DNA from: Euglena gracilis
Taxonomy: Eukaryota > Euglenozoa > Euglenophyceae > Euglenales > Euglenaceae
Direction: 5' to 3'
Length of the DNA stretch: 42,470 bases
Assembly: GCA_900893395.1 (NCBI GenBank)
Contig: CAAHFI011440384.1
Coordinates: 1-42,470 of the forward strand
Shown here: in pieces, positions 11,804 to 22,387 of the stretch
How the letters are laid out: each line of letters begins with the position of its first letter
Numbering within the stretch: the first letter of the stretch is position 1
The notes under the pieces: generated by a model
The model's database searches: none
The model's input: the letters and a program-made list of their open reading frames with translations, nothing else
Told to the model about the DNA's origin: nothing
Made by a program: the position numbers and the translations under genes

Positions 11804-14800
11804 GTCATGAGCATGTACACACTTTTTCCATAGTTATGGGCACGATCGGTTTCCTGGTTTTGGTCAAAATGCACCTATTTCACCAGCCTTTGGAACAGGG
11901 GTATTTTTAACCCCTGTTTTCACAGTTTTTGGGTCTTGGCCGGCCTGTCCAGCGTTAGACCGACAGGAGAAGTTCTTGCTGCATGTATTTCACACCCTTA
12001 GAGCACAACTGTCACGGTGGTCATGAGCATGTACACACTTTTTCCATAGTTATGGGCACGATCGGTTTCCTGGTTTTGGTCAAAATGCACCTATTTCACC
12101 AGCCTTTGGAACAGGGGTATTTTTAACCCCTGTTTTCACAGTTTTTGGGTCTTGGCCGGCCTGTCCAGCGTTAGACCGACAGGAGAAGTTCTTGCTGCAT
12201 GTATTTCACACCCTTAGAGCACAACTGTCACGGTGGTCATGAGCATGTACACACTTTTTCCATAGTTATGGGCACGATCGGTTTCCTGGTTTTGGTCAAA
12301 ATGCACCTATTTCACCAGCCTTTGGAACAGGGGTATTTTTAACCCCTGTTTTCACAGTTTTTGGGTCTTGGCCGGCCTGTCCAGCGTTAGACCGACAGGA
12401 GAAGTTCTTGCTGCATGTATTTCACACCCTTAGAGCACAACTGTCACGGTGGTCATGAGCATGTACACACTTTTTCCATAGTTATGGGCACGATCGGTTT
12501 CCTGGTTTTGGTCAAAATGCACCTATTTCACCAGCCTTTGGAACAGGGGTATTTTTAACCCCTGTTTTCACAGTTTTTGGGTCTTGGCCGGCCTGTCCAG
12601 CGTTAGACCGACAGGAGAAGTTCTTGCTGCATGTATTTCACACCCTTAGAGCACAACTGTCACGGTGGTCATGAGCATGTACACACTTTTTCCATAGTTA
12701 TGGGCACGATCGGTTTCCTGGTTTTGGTCAAAATGCACCTATTTCACCAGCCTTTGGAACAGGGGTATTTTTAACCCCTGTTTTCACAGTTTTTGGGTCT
12801 TGGCCGGCCTGTCCAGCGTTAGACCGACAGGAGAAGTTCTTGCTGCATGTATTTCACACCCTTAGAGCACAACTGTCACGGTGGTCATGAGCATGTACAC
12901 ACTTTTTCCATAGTTATGGGCACGATCGGTTTCCTTTTTGGTCAAAATGCACCTATTTCACCAGCCTTTGGAACAGGGGTATTTTTAACCCCTGTTTTCA
13001 CAGTTTTTGGGTCTTGGCCGGCCTGTCCAGCGTTAGACCGACAGGAGAAGTTCTTGCTGCATGTATTTCACACCCTTAGAGCACAACTGTCACGGTGGTC
13101 ATGAGCATGTACACACTTTTTCCATAGTTATGGGCACGATCGGTTTCCTGGTTTTGGTCAAAATGCACCTATTTCACCAGCCTTTGGAACAGGGGTATTT
13201 TAACCCCTGTTTTCACAGTTTTTGGGTCTTGGCCGGCCTGTCCAGCGTTAGACCGACAGGAGAAGTTCTTGCTGCATGTATTTCACACCCTTAGAGCACA
13301 ACTGTCACGGTGGTCATGAGCATGTACACACTTTTTCCATAGTTATGGGCACGATCGGTTTCCTGGTTTTGGTCAAAATGCACCTATTTCACCAGCCTTT
13401 GGAACAGGGGTATTTTAACCCCTGTTTTCACAGTTTTTGGGTCTTGGCCGGCCTGTCCAGCGTTAGACCGACAGGAGAAGTTCTTGCTGCATGTATTTCA
13501 CACCCTTAGAGCACAACTGTCACGGTGGTCATGAGCATGTACACACTTTTTCCATAGTTATGGGCACGATCGGTTTCCTGGTTTTGGTCAAAATGCACCT
13601 ATTTCACCAGCCTTTGGAACAGGGGTATTTTTAACCCCTGTTTTCACAGTTTTTGGGTCTTGGCCGGCCTGTCCAGCGTTAGACCGACAGGAGAAGTTCT
13701 TGCTGCATGTATTTCACACCCTTAGAGCACAACTGTCACGGTGGTCATGAGCATGTACACACTTTTTCCATAGTTATGGGCACGATCGGTTTCCTGGTTT
13801 TGGTCAAAATGCACCTATTTCACCAGCCTTTGGAACAGGGGTATTTTTAACCCCTGTTTTCACAGTTTTTGGGTCTTGGCCGGCCTGTCCAGCGTTAGAC
13901 CGACAGGAGAAGTTCTTGCTGCATGTATTTCACACCCTTAGAGCACAACTGTCACGGTGGTCATGAGCATGTACACACTTTTTCCATAGTTATGGGCACG
14001 ATCGGTTTCCTGGTTTTGGTCAAAATGCACCTATTTCACCAGCCTTTGGAACAGGGGTATTTTTAACCCCTGTTTTCACAGTTTTTGGGTCTTGGCCGGC
14101 CTGTCCAGCGTTAGACCGACAGGAGAAGTTCTTGCTGCATGTATTTCACACCCTTAGAGCACAACTGTCACGGTGGTCATGAGCATGTACACACTTTTTC
14201 CATAGTTATGGGCACGATCGGTTTCCTGGTTTTGGTCAAAATGCACCTATTTCACCAGCCTTTGGAACAGGGGTATTTTTAACCCCTGTTTTCACAGTTT
14301 TTGGGTCTTGGCCGGCCTGTCCAGCGTTAGACCGACAGGAGAAGTTCTTGCTGCATGTATTTCACACCCTTAGAGCACAACTGTCACGGTGGTCATGAGC
14401 ATGTACACACTTTTTCCATAGTTATGGGCACGATCGGTTTCCTGGTTTTGGTCAAAATGCACCTATTTCACCAGCCTTTGGAACAGGGGTATTTTTAACC
14501 CCTGTTTTCACAGTTTTTGGGTCTTGGCCGGCCTGTCCAGCGTTAGACCGACAGGAGAAGTTCTTGCTGCATGTATTTCACACCCTTAGAGCACAACTGT
14601 CACGGTGGTCATGAGCATGTACACACTTTTTCCATAGTTATGGGCACGATCGGTTTCCTGGTTTTGGTCAAAATGCACCTATTTCACCAGCCTTTGGAAC
14701 AGGGGTATTTTTAACCCCTGTTTTCACAGTTTTTGGGTCTTGGCCGGCCTGTCCAGCGTTAGACCGACAGGAGAAGTTCTTGCTGCATGTATTTCACACC

Positions 14801-15708
14801 CTTAGAGCACAACTGTCACGGTGGTCATGAGCATGTACACACTTTTTCCATAGTTATGGGCACGATCGGTTTCCTGGTTTTGGTCAAAATGCACCTATTT
14901 CACCAGCCTTTGGAACAGGGGTATTTTTAACCCCTGTTTTCACAGTTTTTGGGTCTTGGCCGGCCTGTCCAGCGTTAGACCGACAGGAGAAGTTCTTGCT
15001 GCATGTATTTCACACCCTTAGAGCACAACTGTCACGGTGGTCATGAGCATGTACACACTTTTTCCATAGTTATGGGCACGATCGGTTTCCTGGTTTTGGT
15101 CAAAATGCACCTATTTCACCAGCCTTTGGAACAGGGGTATTTTTAACCCCTGTTTTCACAGTTTTTGGGTCTTGGCCGGCCTGTCCAGCGTTAGACCGAC
15201 AGGAGAAGTTCTTGCTGCATGTATTTCACACCCTTAGAGCACAACTGTCACGGTGGTCATGAGCATGTACACACTTTTTCCATAGTTATGGGCACGATCG
15301 GTTTCCTGGTTTTGGTCAAAATGCACCTATTTCACCAGCCTTTGGAACAGGGGTATTTTTAACCCCTGTTTTCACTTTTTGGGTCTTGGCCGGCCTGTCC
15401 AGCGTTAGACCGACAGGAGAAGTTCTTGCTGCATGTATTTCACACCCTTAGAGCACAACTGTCACGGTGGTCATGAGCATGTACACATTTTTCCATAGTT
15501 ATGGGCACGATCGGTTTCCTGGTTTTGGTCAAAATGCACCTATTTCACCAGCCTTTGGAACAGGGGTATTTTTAACCCCTGTTTTCACAGTTTTTGGGTC
15601 TTGGCCGGCCTGTCCAGCGTTAGACCGACAGGAGAAGTTCTTGCTGCATGTATTTCACACCCTTAGAGCACAACTGTCACGGTGGTCATGAGCATGTACA
15701 CACTTTTT

Positions 15709-15720
15709 CCATAGTTATGG
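15709..15720. other. CCATAGTTATGG interrupted palindrome (example copy)
   Basis: CCATA and TATGG are perfect 5-bp inverted arms around a central GT (phases 61-72). A CGATCG palindrome follows four bases later (phases 76-81; 15724-15729 here). Both are regular features of the unit. CATAGTT within this element is also the left breakpoint of the roughly 127-138-bp short units near the right end of the window. Confidence 0.7.
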
Positions 15721-15774
15721 GCACGATCGGTTTCCTGGTTTTGGTCAAAATGCACCTATTTCACCAGCCTTTGG

Positions 15775-15799
15775 AACAGGGGTATTTTTAACCCCTGTT
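15775..15799. other. conserved hairpin in each monomer (example copy)
   Basis: AACAGGGGT, a 7-base loop ATTTTTA, and ACCCCTGTT form a perfect 9-bp inverted repeat (phases 127-151), extendable outward by two G-T wobble pairs (G125-G126 with T152-T153) if transcribed. It recurs in essentially every copy. Most variants change only loop length (T5 to T4) or trim one G or C of the arms. Function is unknown: it could cruciform in DNA or fold in a satellite transcript. A bacterial-type terminator is not supported, since there is no gene upstream and no U-tract after the stem. Confidence 0.85.
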
Positions 15800-15818
15800 T
15801 TCACAGTTTTTGGGTCTT

Positions 15819-15826
15819 GGCCGGCC
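15819..15826. other. GGCCGGCC 8-bp palindrome (FseI recognition sequence), once per monomer
   Basis: The octamer sits at phases 171-178 of the consensus and overlaps the left arm of the CCTGTC dyad. It recurs about every 216 bp over the window except in damaged units. It contains one of the six CpG of the unit (174-175). Confidence 0.9.
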
Positions 15827-15848
15827 TGTCCAGCGTTAGACCGACAGG
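15825..15848. other. second dyad, CCTGTC / GACAGG arms (example copy)
   Basis: CCTGTC at phases 177-182 and GACAGG at 195-200 are exact reverse complements separated by 12 bases. The right arm lies in the segment removed in most of the roughly 163-179-bp short units, so the dyad is lost from those copies. No known protein-binding site is recognised. Confidence 0.6.
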
Positions 15849-18800
15849 AGAAGTTCTTGCTGCATGTATTTCACACCCTTAGAGCACAACTGTCACGGTG
15901 GTCATGAGCATGTACACACTTTTTCCATAGTTATGGGCACGATCGGTTTCCTGGTTTTGGTCAAAATGCACCTATTTCACCAGCCTTTGGAACAGGGGTA
16001 TTTTTAACCCCTGTTTTCACAGTTTTTGGGTCTTGGCCGGCCTGTCCAGCGTTAGACCGACAGGAGAAGTTCTTGCTGCATGTATTTCACACCCTTAGAG
16101 CACAACTGTCACGGTGGTCATGAGCATGTACACACTTTTTCCATAGTTATGGGCACGATCGGTTTCCTGGTTTTGGTCAAAATGCACCTATTTCACCAGC
16201 CTTTGGAACAGGGGTATTTTTAACCCCTGTTTTCACAGTTTTTGGGTCTTGGCCGGCCTGTCCAGCGTTAGACCGACAGGAGAAGTTCTTGCTGCATGTA
16301 TTTCACACCCTTAGAGCACAACTGTCACGGTGGTCATGAGCATGTACACACTTTTTCCATAGTTATGGGCACGATCGGTTTCCTGGTTTTGGTCAAAATG
16401 CACCTATTTCACCAGCCTTTGGAACAGGGGTATTTTTAACCCCTGTTTTCACAGTTTTTGGGTCTTGGCCGGCCTGTCCAGCGTTAGACCGACAGGAGAA
16501 GTTCTTGCTGCATGTATTTCACACCCTTAGAGCACAACTGTCACGGTGGTCATGAGCATGTACACACTTTTTCCATAGTTATGGGCACGATCGGTTTCCT
16601 GGTTTTGGTCAAAATGCACCTATTTCACCAGCCTTTGGAACAGGGGTATTTTTAACCCCTGTTTTCACAGTTTTTGGGTCTTGGCCGGCCTGTCCAGCGT
16701 TAGACCGACAGGAGAAGTTCTTGCTGCATGTATTTCACACCCTTAGAGCACAACTGTCACGGTGGTCATGAGCATGTACACACTTTTTCCATAGTTATGG
16801 GCACGATCGGTTTCCTGGTTTTGGTCAAAATGCACCTATTTCACCAGCCTTTGGAACAGGGGTATTTTTAACCCCTGTTTTCACAGTTTTTGGGTCTTGG
16901 CCGGCCTGTCCAGCGTTAGACCGACAGGAGAAGTTCTTGCTGCATGTATTTCACACCCTTAGAGCACAACTGTCACGGTGGTCATGAGCATGTACACACT
17001 TTTTCCATAGTTATGGGCACGATCGGTTTCCTGGTTTTGGTCAAAATGCACCTATTTCACCAGCCTTTGGAACAGGGGTATTTTTAACCCCTGTTTTCAC
17101 AGTTTTTGGGTCTTGGCCGGCCTGTCCAGCGTTAGACCGACAGGAGAAGTTCTTGCTGCATGTATTTCACACCCTTAGAGCACAACTGTCACGGTGGTCA
17201 TGAGCATGTACACACTTTTTCCATAGTTATGGGCACGATCGGTTTCCTGGTTTTGGTCAAAATGCACCTATTTCACCAGCCTTTGGAACAGGGGTATTTT
17301 TAACCCCTGTTTTCACAGTTTTTGGGTCTTGGCCGGCCTGTCCAGCGTTAGACCGACAGGAGAAGTTCTTGCTGCATGTATTTCACACCCTTAGAGCACA
17401 ACTGTCACGGTGGTCATGAGCATGTACACACTTTTTCCATAGTTATGGGCACGATCGGTTTCCTGGTTTTGGTCAAAATGCACCTATTTCACCAGCCTTT
17501 GGAACAGGGGTATTTTTAACCCCTGTTTTCACAGTTTTTGGGTCTTGGCCGGCCTGTCCAGCGTTAGACCGACAGGAGAAGTTCTTGCTGCATGTATTTC
17601 ACACCCTTAGAGCACAACTGTCACGGTGGTCATGAGCATGTACACACTTTTTCCATAGTTATGGGCACGATCGGTTTCCTGGTTTTGGTCAAAATGCACC
17701 TATTTCACCAGCCTTTGGAACAGGGGTATTTTTAACCCCTGTTTTCACAGTTTTTGGGTCTTGGCCGGCCTGTCCAGCGTTAGACCGACAGGAGAAGTTC
17801 TTGCTGCATGTATTTCACACCCTTAGAGCACAACTGTCACGGTGGTCATGAGCATGTACACACTTTTTCCATAGTTATGGGCACGATCGGTTTCCTGGTT
17901 TTGGTCAAAATGCACCTATTTCACCAGCCTTTGGAACAGGGGTATTTTTAACCCCTGTTTTCACAGTTTTTGGGTCTTGGCCGGCCTGTCCAGCGTTAGA
18001 CCGACAGGAGAAGTTCTTGCTGCATGTATTTCACCCCTTAGAGCACAACTGTCACGGTGGTCATGAGCATGTACACACTTTTTCCATAGTTATGGCACGA
18101 TCGGTTTCCTGGTTTTGGTCAAAATGCACCTATTTCACCAGCCTTTGGAACAGGGGTTTTTAACCCCTGTTTTCACAGTTTTTGGGTCTTGGCCGGCCTG
18201 TCCAGCGTTAGACCGACAGGAGAAGTTCTTGCTGCATGTATTTCACACCCTTAGAGCACAACTGTCACGGTGGTCATGAGCATGTACACACTTTTTCCAT
18301 AGTTATGGGCACGATCGGTTTCCTGGTTTTGGTCAAAATGCACCTATTTCACCAGCCTTTGGAACAGGGGTATTTTTAACCCCTTTTTCACAGTTTTTGG
18401 GTCTTGGCCGGCCTGTCCAGCGTTAGACCGACAGGAGAAGTTCTTGCTGCATGTATTTCACACCCTTAGAGCACAACTGTCACGGTGGTCATGAGCATGT
18501 ACACACTTTTTCCATAGTTATGGGCACGATCGGTTTCCTGGTTTTGGTCAAAATGCACCTATTTCACCAGCCTTTGGAACAGGGTATTTTTAACCCCTGT
18601 TTTCACAGTTTTTGGGTCTTGGCCGGCCTGTCCAGCGTTAGACCGACAGGAGAAGTTCTTGCTGCATGTATTTCACACCCTTAGAGCACAACTGTCACGG
18701 TGGTCATGAGCATGTACACACTTTTTCCATAGTTATGGGCACGATCGGTTTCCTGGTTTTGGTCAAAATGCACCTATTTCACCAGCCTTTGGAACAGGGG

Positions 18801-19514
18801 TATTTTTAACCCCTGTTTTCACAGTTTTTGGGTCTTGGCCGGCCTGTCCAGCGTTAGACCGACAGGAGAAGTTCTTGCTGCATGTATTTCACACCCTTAG
18901 AGCACAACTGTCACGGTGGTCATGAGCATGTACACACTTTTTCCATAGTTATGGGCACGATCGGTTTCCTGGTTTTGGTCAAAATGCACCTTTCACCAGC
19001 CTTTGGAACAGGGGTATTTTAACCCCTGTTTTCACAGTTTTTGGGTCTTGGCCGGCCTGTCAGCGTTAGACCGACAGGAGAAGTTCTTGCTGCATGTATT
19101 TCACACCCTTAGAGCACAACTGTCACGGTGGTCATGAGCATGTACACACTTTTCCATAGTTATGGGCACGATCGGTTTCCTGGTTTTGGTCAAAATGCAC
19201 CTATTTCACCAGCCTTTGGAACAGGGGTATTTTTAACCCCTGTTTTCACAGTTTTTGGGTCTTGGCCGGCCTGTCCAGCGTTAGACCGACAGGAGAAGTT
19301 CTTGCTGCATGTATTTCACACCCTTAGAGCACAACTGTCACGGTGGTCATGAGCATGTACACACTTTTTCCATAGTTATGGGCACGATCGGTTTCCTGTT
19401 TTGGTCAAAATGCACCTATTTCACCAGCCTTTGGAACAGGGTATTTTTAACCCCTTTTCACAGTTTTTGGGTCTTGGCCGGCCTGTCCAGCGTTAGACCG
19501 ACAGGAGAAGTTCT

Positions 19515-19530
19515 TGCTGCATGTACACAC
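19515..19530. repeat. 46-bp deletion between two GCATGTA copies
   Basis: CTTGCTGCATGTA runs straight into CACACTTTTT. Phases 5-50 are missing. A 7-bp direct repeat GCATGTA (unit junction and phases 44-50) bounds the loss and one copy remains, as expected of slippage or microhomology-mediated joining. Confidence 0.85.
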
Positions 19531-19660
19531 TTTTTCCATAGTTATGGCACGATCGGTTTCCTGGTTTTGGTCAAAATGCACCTATTTCACCAGCCTTTGG
19601 AACAGGGTATTTTAACCCCTGTTTTCACAGTTTTTGGGTCTTGGCCGGCCTGTCCAGCGT

Positions 19661-19700
19661 TAGACCCAGTCATGTTGGTCGCATGGCATGGCACACTTTT
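19661..19700. repeat. scarred short monomer junction
   Basis: GTTAGACC is followed by CAGTCATGTTGGTCGCATGGCATGGCACAC before the normal TTTTTCCATAG resumes. The patch replaces the usual last 22 and first 50 bases of a unit with GTCATG- and GCATG-like fragments of the satellite itself. Confidence 0.75.
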
Positions 19701-20240
19701 TCCATAGTTATGGGCACGATCGGTTTCCTGGTTTTGGTCAAAATGCACCTATTTCACAGCCTTTGGAACAGGGTATTTTTAACCCTGTTTCACAGTTTTT
19801 GGGTCTTGGCCGGCCTGTCCAGCGTTAGACCGACAGGAAAGTTCTTGCTGCATGTATTTCACACCCTTAGAGCACAACTGTCACGGTGGTCATGAGCATG
19901 TACACACTTTTTCCATAGTTATGGGCACGATCGGTTTCCTGGTTTTGGTCAAAATGCACCTATTTCACCAGCCTTTGGAACAGGGTATTTTAACCCCTGT
20001 TTTCACAGTTTTTGGGTCTTGGCCGGCCTGTCCAGCGTTAGACCGACAGGAGAAGTTCTTGCTGCATGTATTTCACACCCTTAGAGCACAACTGTCACGG
20101 TGGTCATGAGCATGTACACACTTTTTCCATAGTTATGGGCACGATCGGTTTCCTGGTTTTGGTCAAAATGCACCTATTTCACCAGCCTTTGGAACAGGGG
20201 TATTTTTAACCCCTGTTTTCACAGTTTTTGGGTCTTGGCC

Positions 20241-20450
20241 GGCCTGTCCCGCGTTAGACGCATGGTGGTCATGAGCATGTACACACTTTTTCCATAGTTA
20301 TGGGCACGATCGGTTTCCTGGTTTTGGTCAAAATGCACCTATTTCACCAGCCTTTGGAACAGGGTATTTTAACCCCTGTTTTCACAGTTTTTGGGTCTTG
20401 GCCGGCCTGTCCAGCGTTAGACCGACAGGTGGTCATGAGCATGTCACACT
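20241..20450. repeat. two successive short monomers
   Basis: First junction at about 20250-20264: GTCCCGCGTTAGACGCATGGTGGTC. Second at about 20429: GACCGACAGG joins TGGTCATGAG (phase 200 to 35, GG shared at both sides), followed by ATGTCACAC with two bases lost. Together with the next full anchor at 20609 they give two consecutive units of about 163 bp. Confidence 0.78.
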
Positions 20451-20784
20451 TTTTCCATAGTTATGGCACGATCGGTTTCCTGGTTTTGGTCAAAATGCAC
20501 CTTTTCACCAGCCTTTGGAACAGGGGTATTTTTAACCCCTGTTTTCACAGTTTTTGGGTCTTGGCCGGCCTGTCCAGCGTTAGACCGACAGGAGAAGTTC
20601 TTGCTGCATGTATTTCACACCCTTAGAGCACAACTGTCACGGTGGTCATGAGCATGTACACACTTTTTCCATAGTTATGGGCACGATCGGTTTCCTGGTT
20701 TTGGTCAAAATGCACCTATTTCACCAGCCTTTGGAACAGGGTATTTTTAACCCCTGTTTTCACAGTTTTTGGGTCTTGGCCGGC

Positions 20785-20816
20785 CTGTCCCAGCGTTAGA
20801 CCGACCGTCAGGTGGT
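20785..20816. repeat. short monomer junction (GACC to GTCA class)
   Basis: GTCCCAGCGTTAGACCGACC is followed by GTCAGGTGGTC. Unit pair from 20609 to 20992 is 383 bp. One C is gained before CAGCG and one is lost in GTCACGG. Confidence 0.78.
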
Positions 20817-21810
20817 CATGAGCATGTACACACTTTTTCCATAGTTATGGGCACGATCGGTTTCCTGGTTTTGGTCAAAATGCACCTATTTCACCAGCCT
20901 TTGGAACAGGGGTATTTTTAACCCCTGTTTTCACAGTTTTGGGTCTTGGCCGGCCTGTCCAGCGTTAGACCGACAGGAAGTTCTTGCTGCATGTATTTCA
21001 CACCCTTAGAGCACAACTGTCACGGTGGTCATGAGCATGTACACACTTTTTCCATAGTTATGGCACGATCGGTTCCTGGTTTGGTCAAAATGCACCTATT
21101 TCACCAGCCTTTGGAACAGGGGTATTTTAACCCCTGTTTTCACAGTTTTTGGGTCTTGGCCGGCCTGTCCAGCGTTAGACCGACAGGAGAAGTTCTTGCT
21201 GCATGATTTCACACCCTTAGAGCACAACTGTCACGGTGGTCATGAGCATGTACACACTTTTTCCATAGTTATGGGCACGATCGGTTTCCTGGTTTTGGTC
21301 AAAATGCACCTATTTCACCAGCCTTTGGAACAGGGTATTTTTAACCCTGTTTTCACAGTTTTTGGTCTTGGCCGGCCTGTCCAGCGTTAGACCGACAGGA
21401 GAAGTTCTTGCTGCATGTATTTCACACCCTTAGAGCACAACTGTCACGGTGGTCATGAGCATGTACACACTTTTTCCATAGTTATGGGCACGATCGGTTT
21501 CCTGGTTTTGGTCAAAATGCACCTTTTCACCAGCCTTTGGAACAGGGTATTTTAACCCCTGTTTTCACAGTTTTGGGTCTTGGCCGGCCTGTCCAGCGTT
21601 AGACCGACAGGAGAAGTTCTTGCTGCATGTATTTCACACCCTTAGAGCACAACTGTCACGGTGGTCATGAGCATGTACACACTTTTTCCATAGTTGGGCA
21701 CGATCGGTTTCCTGGTTTTGGTCAAAATGCACCTATTTCACCAGCCTTTGGAACAGGGTATTTTAACCCCTGTTTTCACAGTTTTTGGGTCTTGGCCGGC
21801 CTGTCCAGCG

Positions 21811-21845
21811 TTAGACCGACATGGTTTTTGTCATGACATGTACAC
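21811..21845. repeat. scarred short monomer junction
   Basis: TTAGACCGACATGG is followed by TTTTTGTCATGACATGTACAC. Unit pair from 21628 to 22009 is 381 bp. It includes a five-T run absent at this place in other copies. Confidence 0.75.
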
Positions 21846-22184
21846 ACTTTTTCCATAGTTATGGGCACGATCGGTTTCCTGGTTTTGGTCAAAATGCACC
21901 TATTTCACCAGCCTTTGGAACAGGGGTATTTTTAACCCCTGTTTTCACAGTTTTTGGGTCTTGGCCGGCCTGTCCAGCGTTAGACCGACAGGAGAAGTTC
22001 TTGCTGCATGTATTTCACACCCTTAGAGCACAACTGTCACGGTGGTCATGAGCATGTACACACTTTTTCCATAGTTATGGGCAGATCGGTTTCCTGGTTT
22101 TGGTCAAAATGCACCTATTTCACCAGCCTTTGGAACAGGGGTATTTTTAACCCCTGTTTTCACAGTTTTTGGTCTTGGCCGGCC

Positions 22185-22222
22185 TGTCCAGCGTTAGACC
22201 GTCATGGTGGCATGACATGTAC
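22185..22222. repeat. short monomer junction (GACC to GTCA class)
   Basis: GTTAGACC joins GTCATGGTGG, then CATGACATGTACAC with small losses. Unit pair from 22009 to 22388 is 379 bp. Same join as at 10588. Confidence 0.8.
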
Positions 22223-22387
22223 ACACTTTTTCCATAGTTATGGGCACGATCGGTTTCCTGGTTTTGGTCAAAATGCACCTATTTCACCAGCCTTTGGAAC
22301 AGGGGTATTTTTAACCCCTGTTTTCACAGTTTTTGGGTCTTGGCCGGCCTGTCCAGCGTTAGACCGACAGGAGAAGTTCTTGCTGCA

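Larger units (their letters stand above)
3491..11983. repeat. high-identity array segment with interspersed short units
   Basis: Most units here are exactly 216 or 215 bp and match the consensus throughout. They are interrupted by eight shortened units (junctions near 3684, 5571, 6382, 8713, 9544, 10588, 11401 and 11788) that all lack approximately phases 193-28. Short units are spaced 2 to 11 units apart with no clear fixed period, so no higher-order repeat is evident. Confidence 0.9.
15649..15864. repeat. reference monomer of the 216-bp satellite
   Basis: This copy lies in the cleanest stretch and matches the array consensus. Landmarks by phase: TATTTCAC at 3-10 and again at 109-116; TTAGA at 15-19 and 188-192; TCATGA at 38-43; GCATGTA at 44-50 and across the unit junction (214-216 plus 1-4); dyad CCATAGTTATGG at 61-72; CGATCG at 76-81; hairpin at 127-151; TTTCACAG at 151-158; GGCCGGCC at 171-178; dyad arms CCTGTC at 177-182 and GACAGG at 195-200. 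The unit has 52 C and 50 G; expected CpG from composition is about 12, observed 6. Every forward frame has a stop: TAA at 141-143, TGA at 41-43, and TAG at 64-66 and 16-18. The choice of unit start is arbitrary. Confidence 0.95.
11984..18024. repeat. near-perfect homogeneous core of the array
   Basis: Twenty-eight consecutive units without a short-class unit. Twenty-three are exactly 216 bp; the exceptions are 12848 (GG lost at TTTCCTGG), 13062 and 13277 (T5 to T4 in the hairpin loop), 15220 (AG lost at CACAG) and 15434 (one C lost in ACACAC). From 15649 to 18024 eleven units in a row are identical as far as I can read: the printed sequence recurs exactly every 1080 bases (5 x 216). This is the best stretch for deriving the consensus. 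Confidence 0.93.
18025..22387. repeat. array segment rich in small indels and deleted units
   Basis: Abruptly after the clean core, units measure 212-216 bp with frequent loss of one G (AGGGGT, ATGGGC), one T or one C. Eight junctions with larger changes lie at about 19522, 19665, 20260, 20430, 20808, 21821, 22201 and, milder, 21204 (ATGTATTT to ATGATTT). Between 20067 and 20608 two short units of about 163 bp follow one full unit. Confidence 0.88.

Noticed and set aside
15775-15799. Rho-independent terminator
   Set aside because: The stem is GC-rich enough, but there is no gene upstream, no T-tract directly after the stem, and it recurs in every satellite unit.
15649-15864. Hammerhead ribozyme or RNA polymerase III boxes in the monomer
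   Set aside because: No CTGATGA plus GAAA core on either strand and no GGTTCGA-type B box; no tRNA or 5S-like segment seen.
3491-22387. Higher-order repeat marked by short units
   Set aside because: Short units are separated by 9, 4, 11, 4, 5, 4 and 2 units in the left half and irregularly later; no block of neighbours with shared variants recurs.
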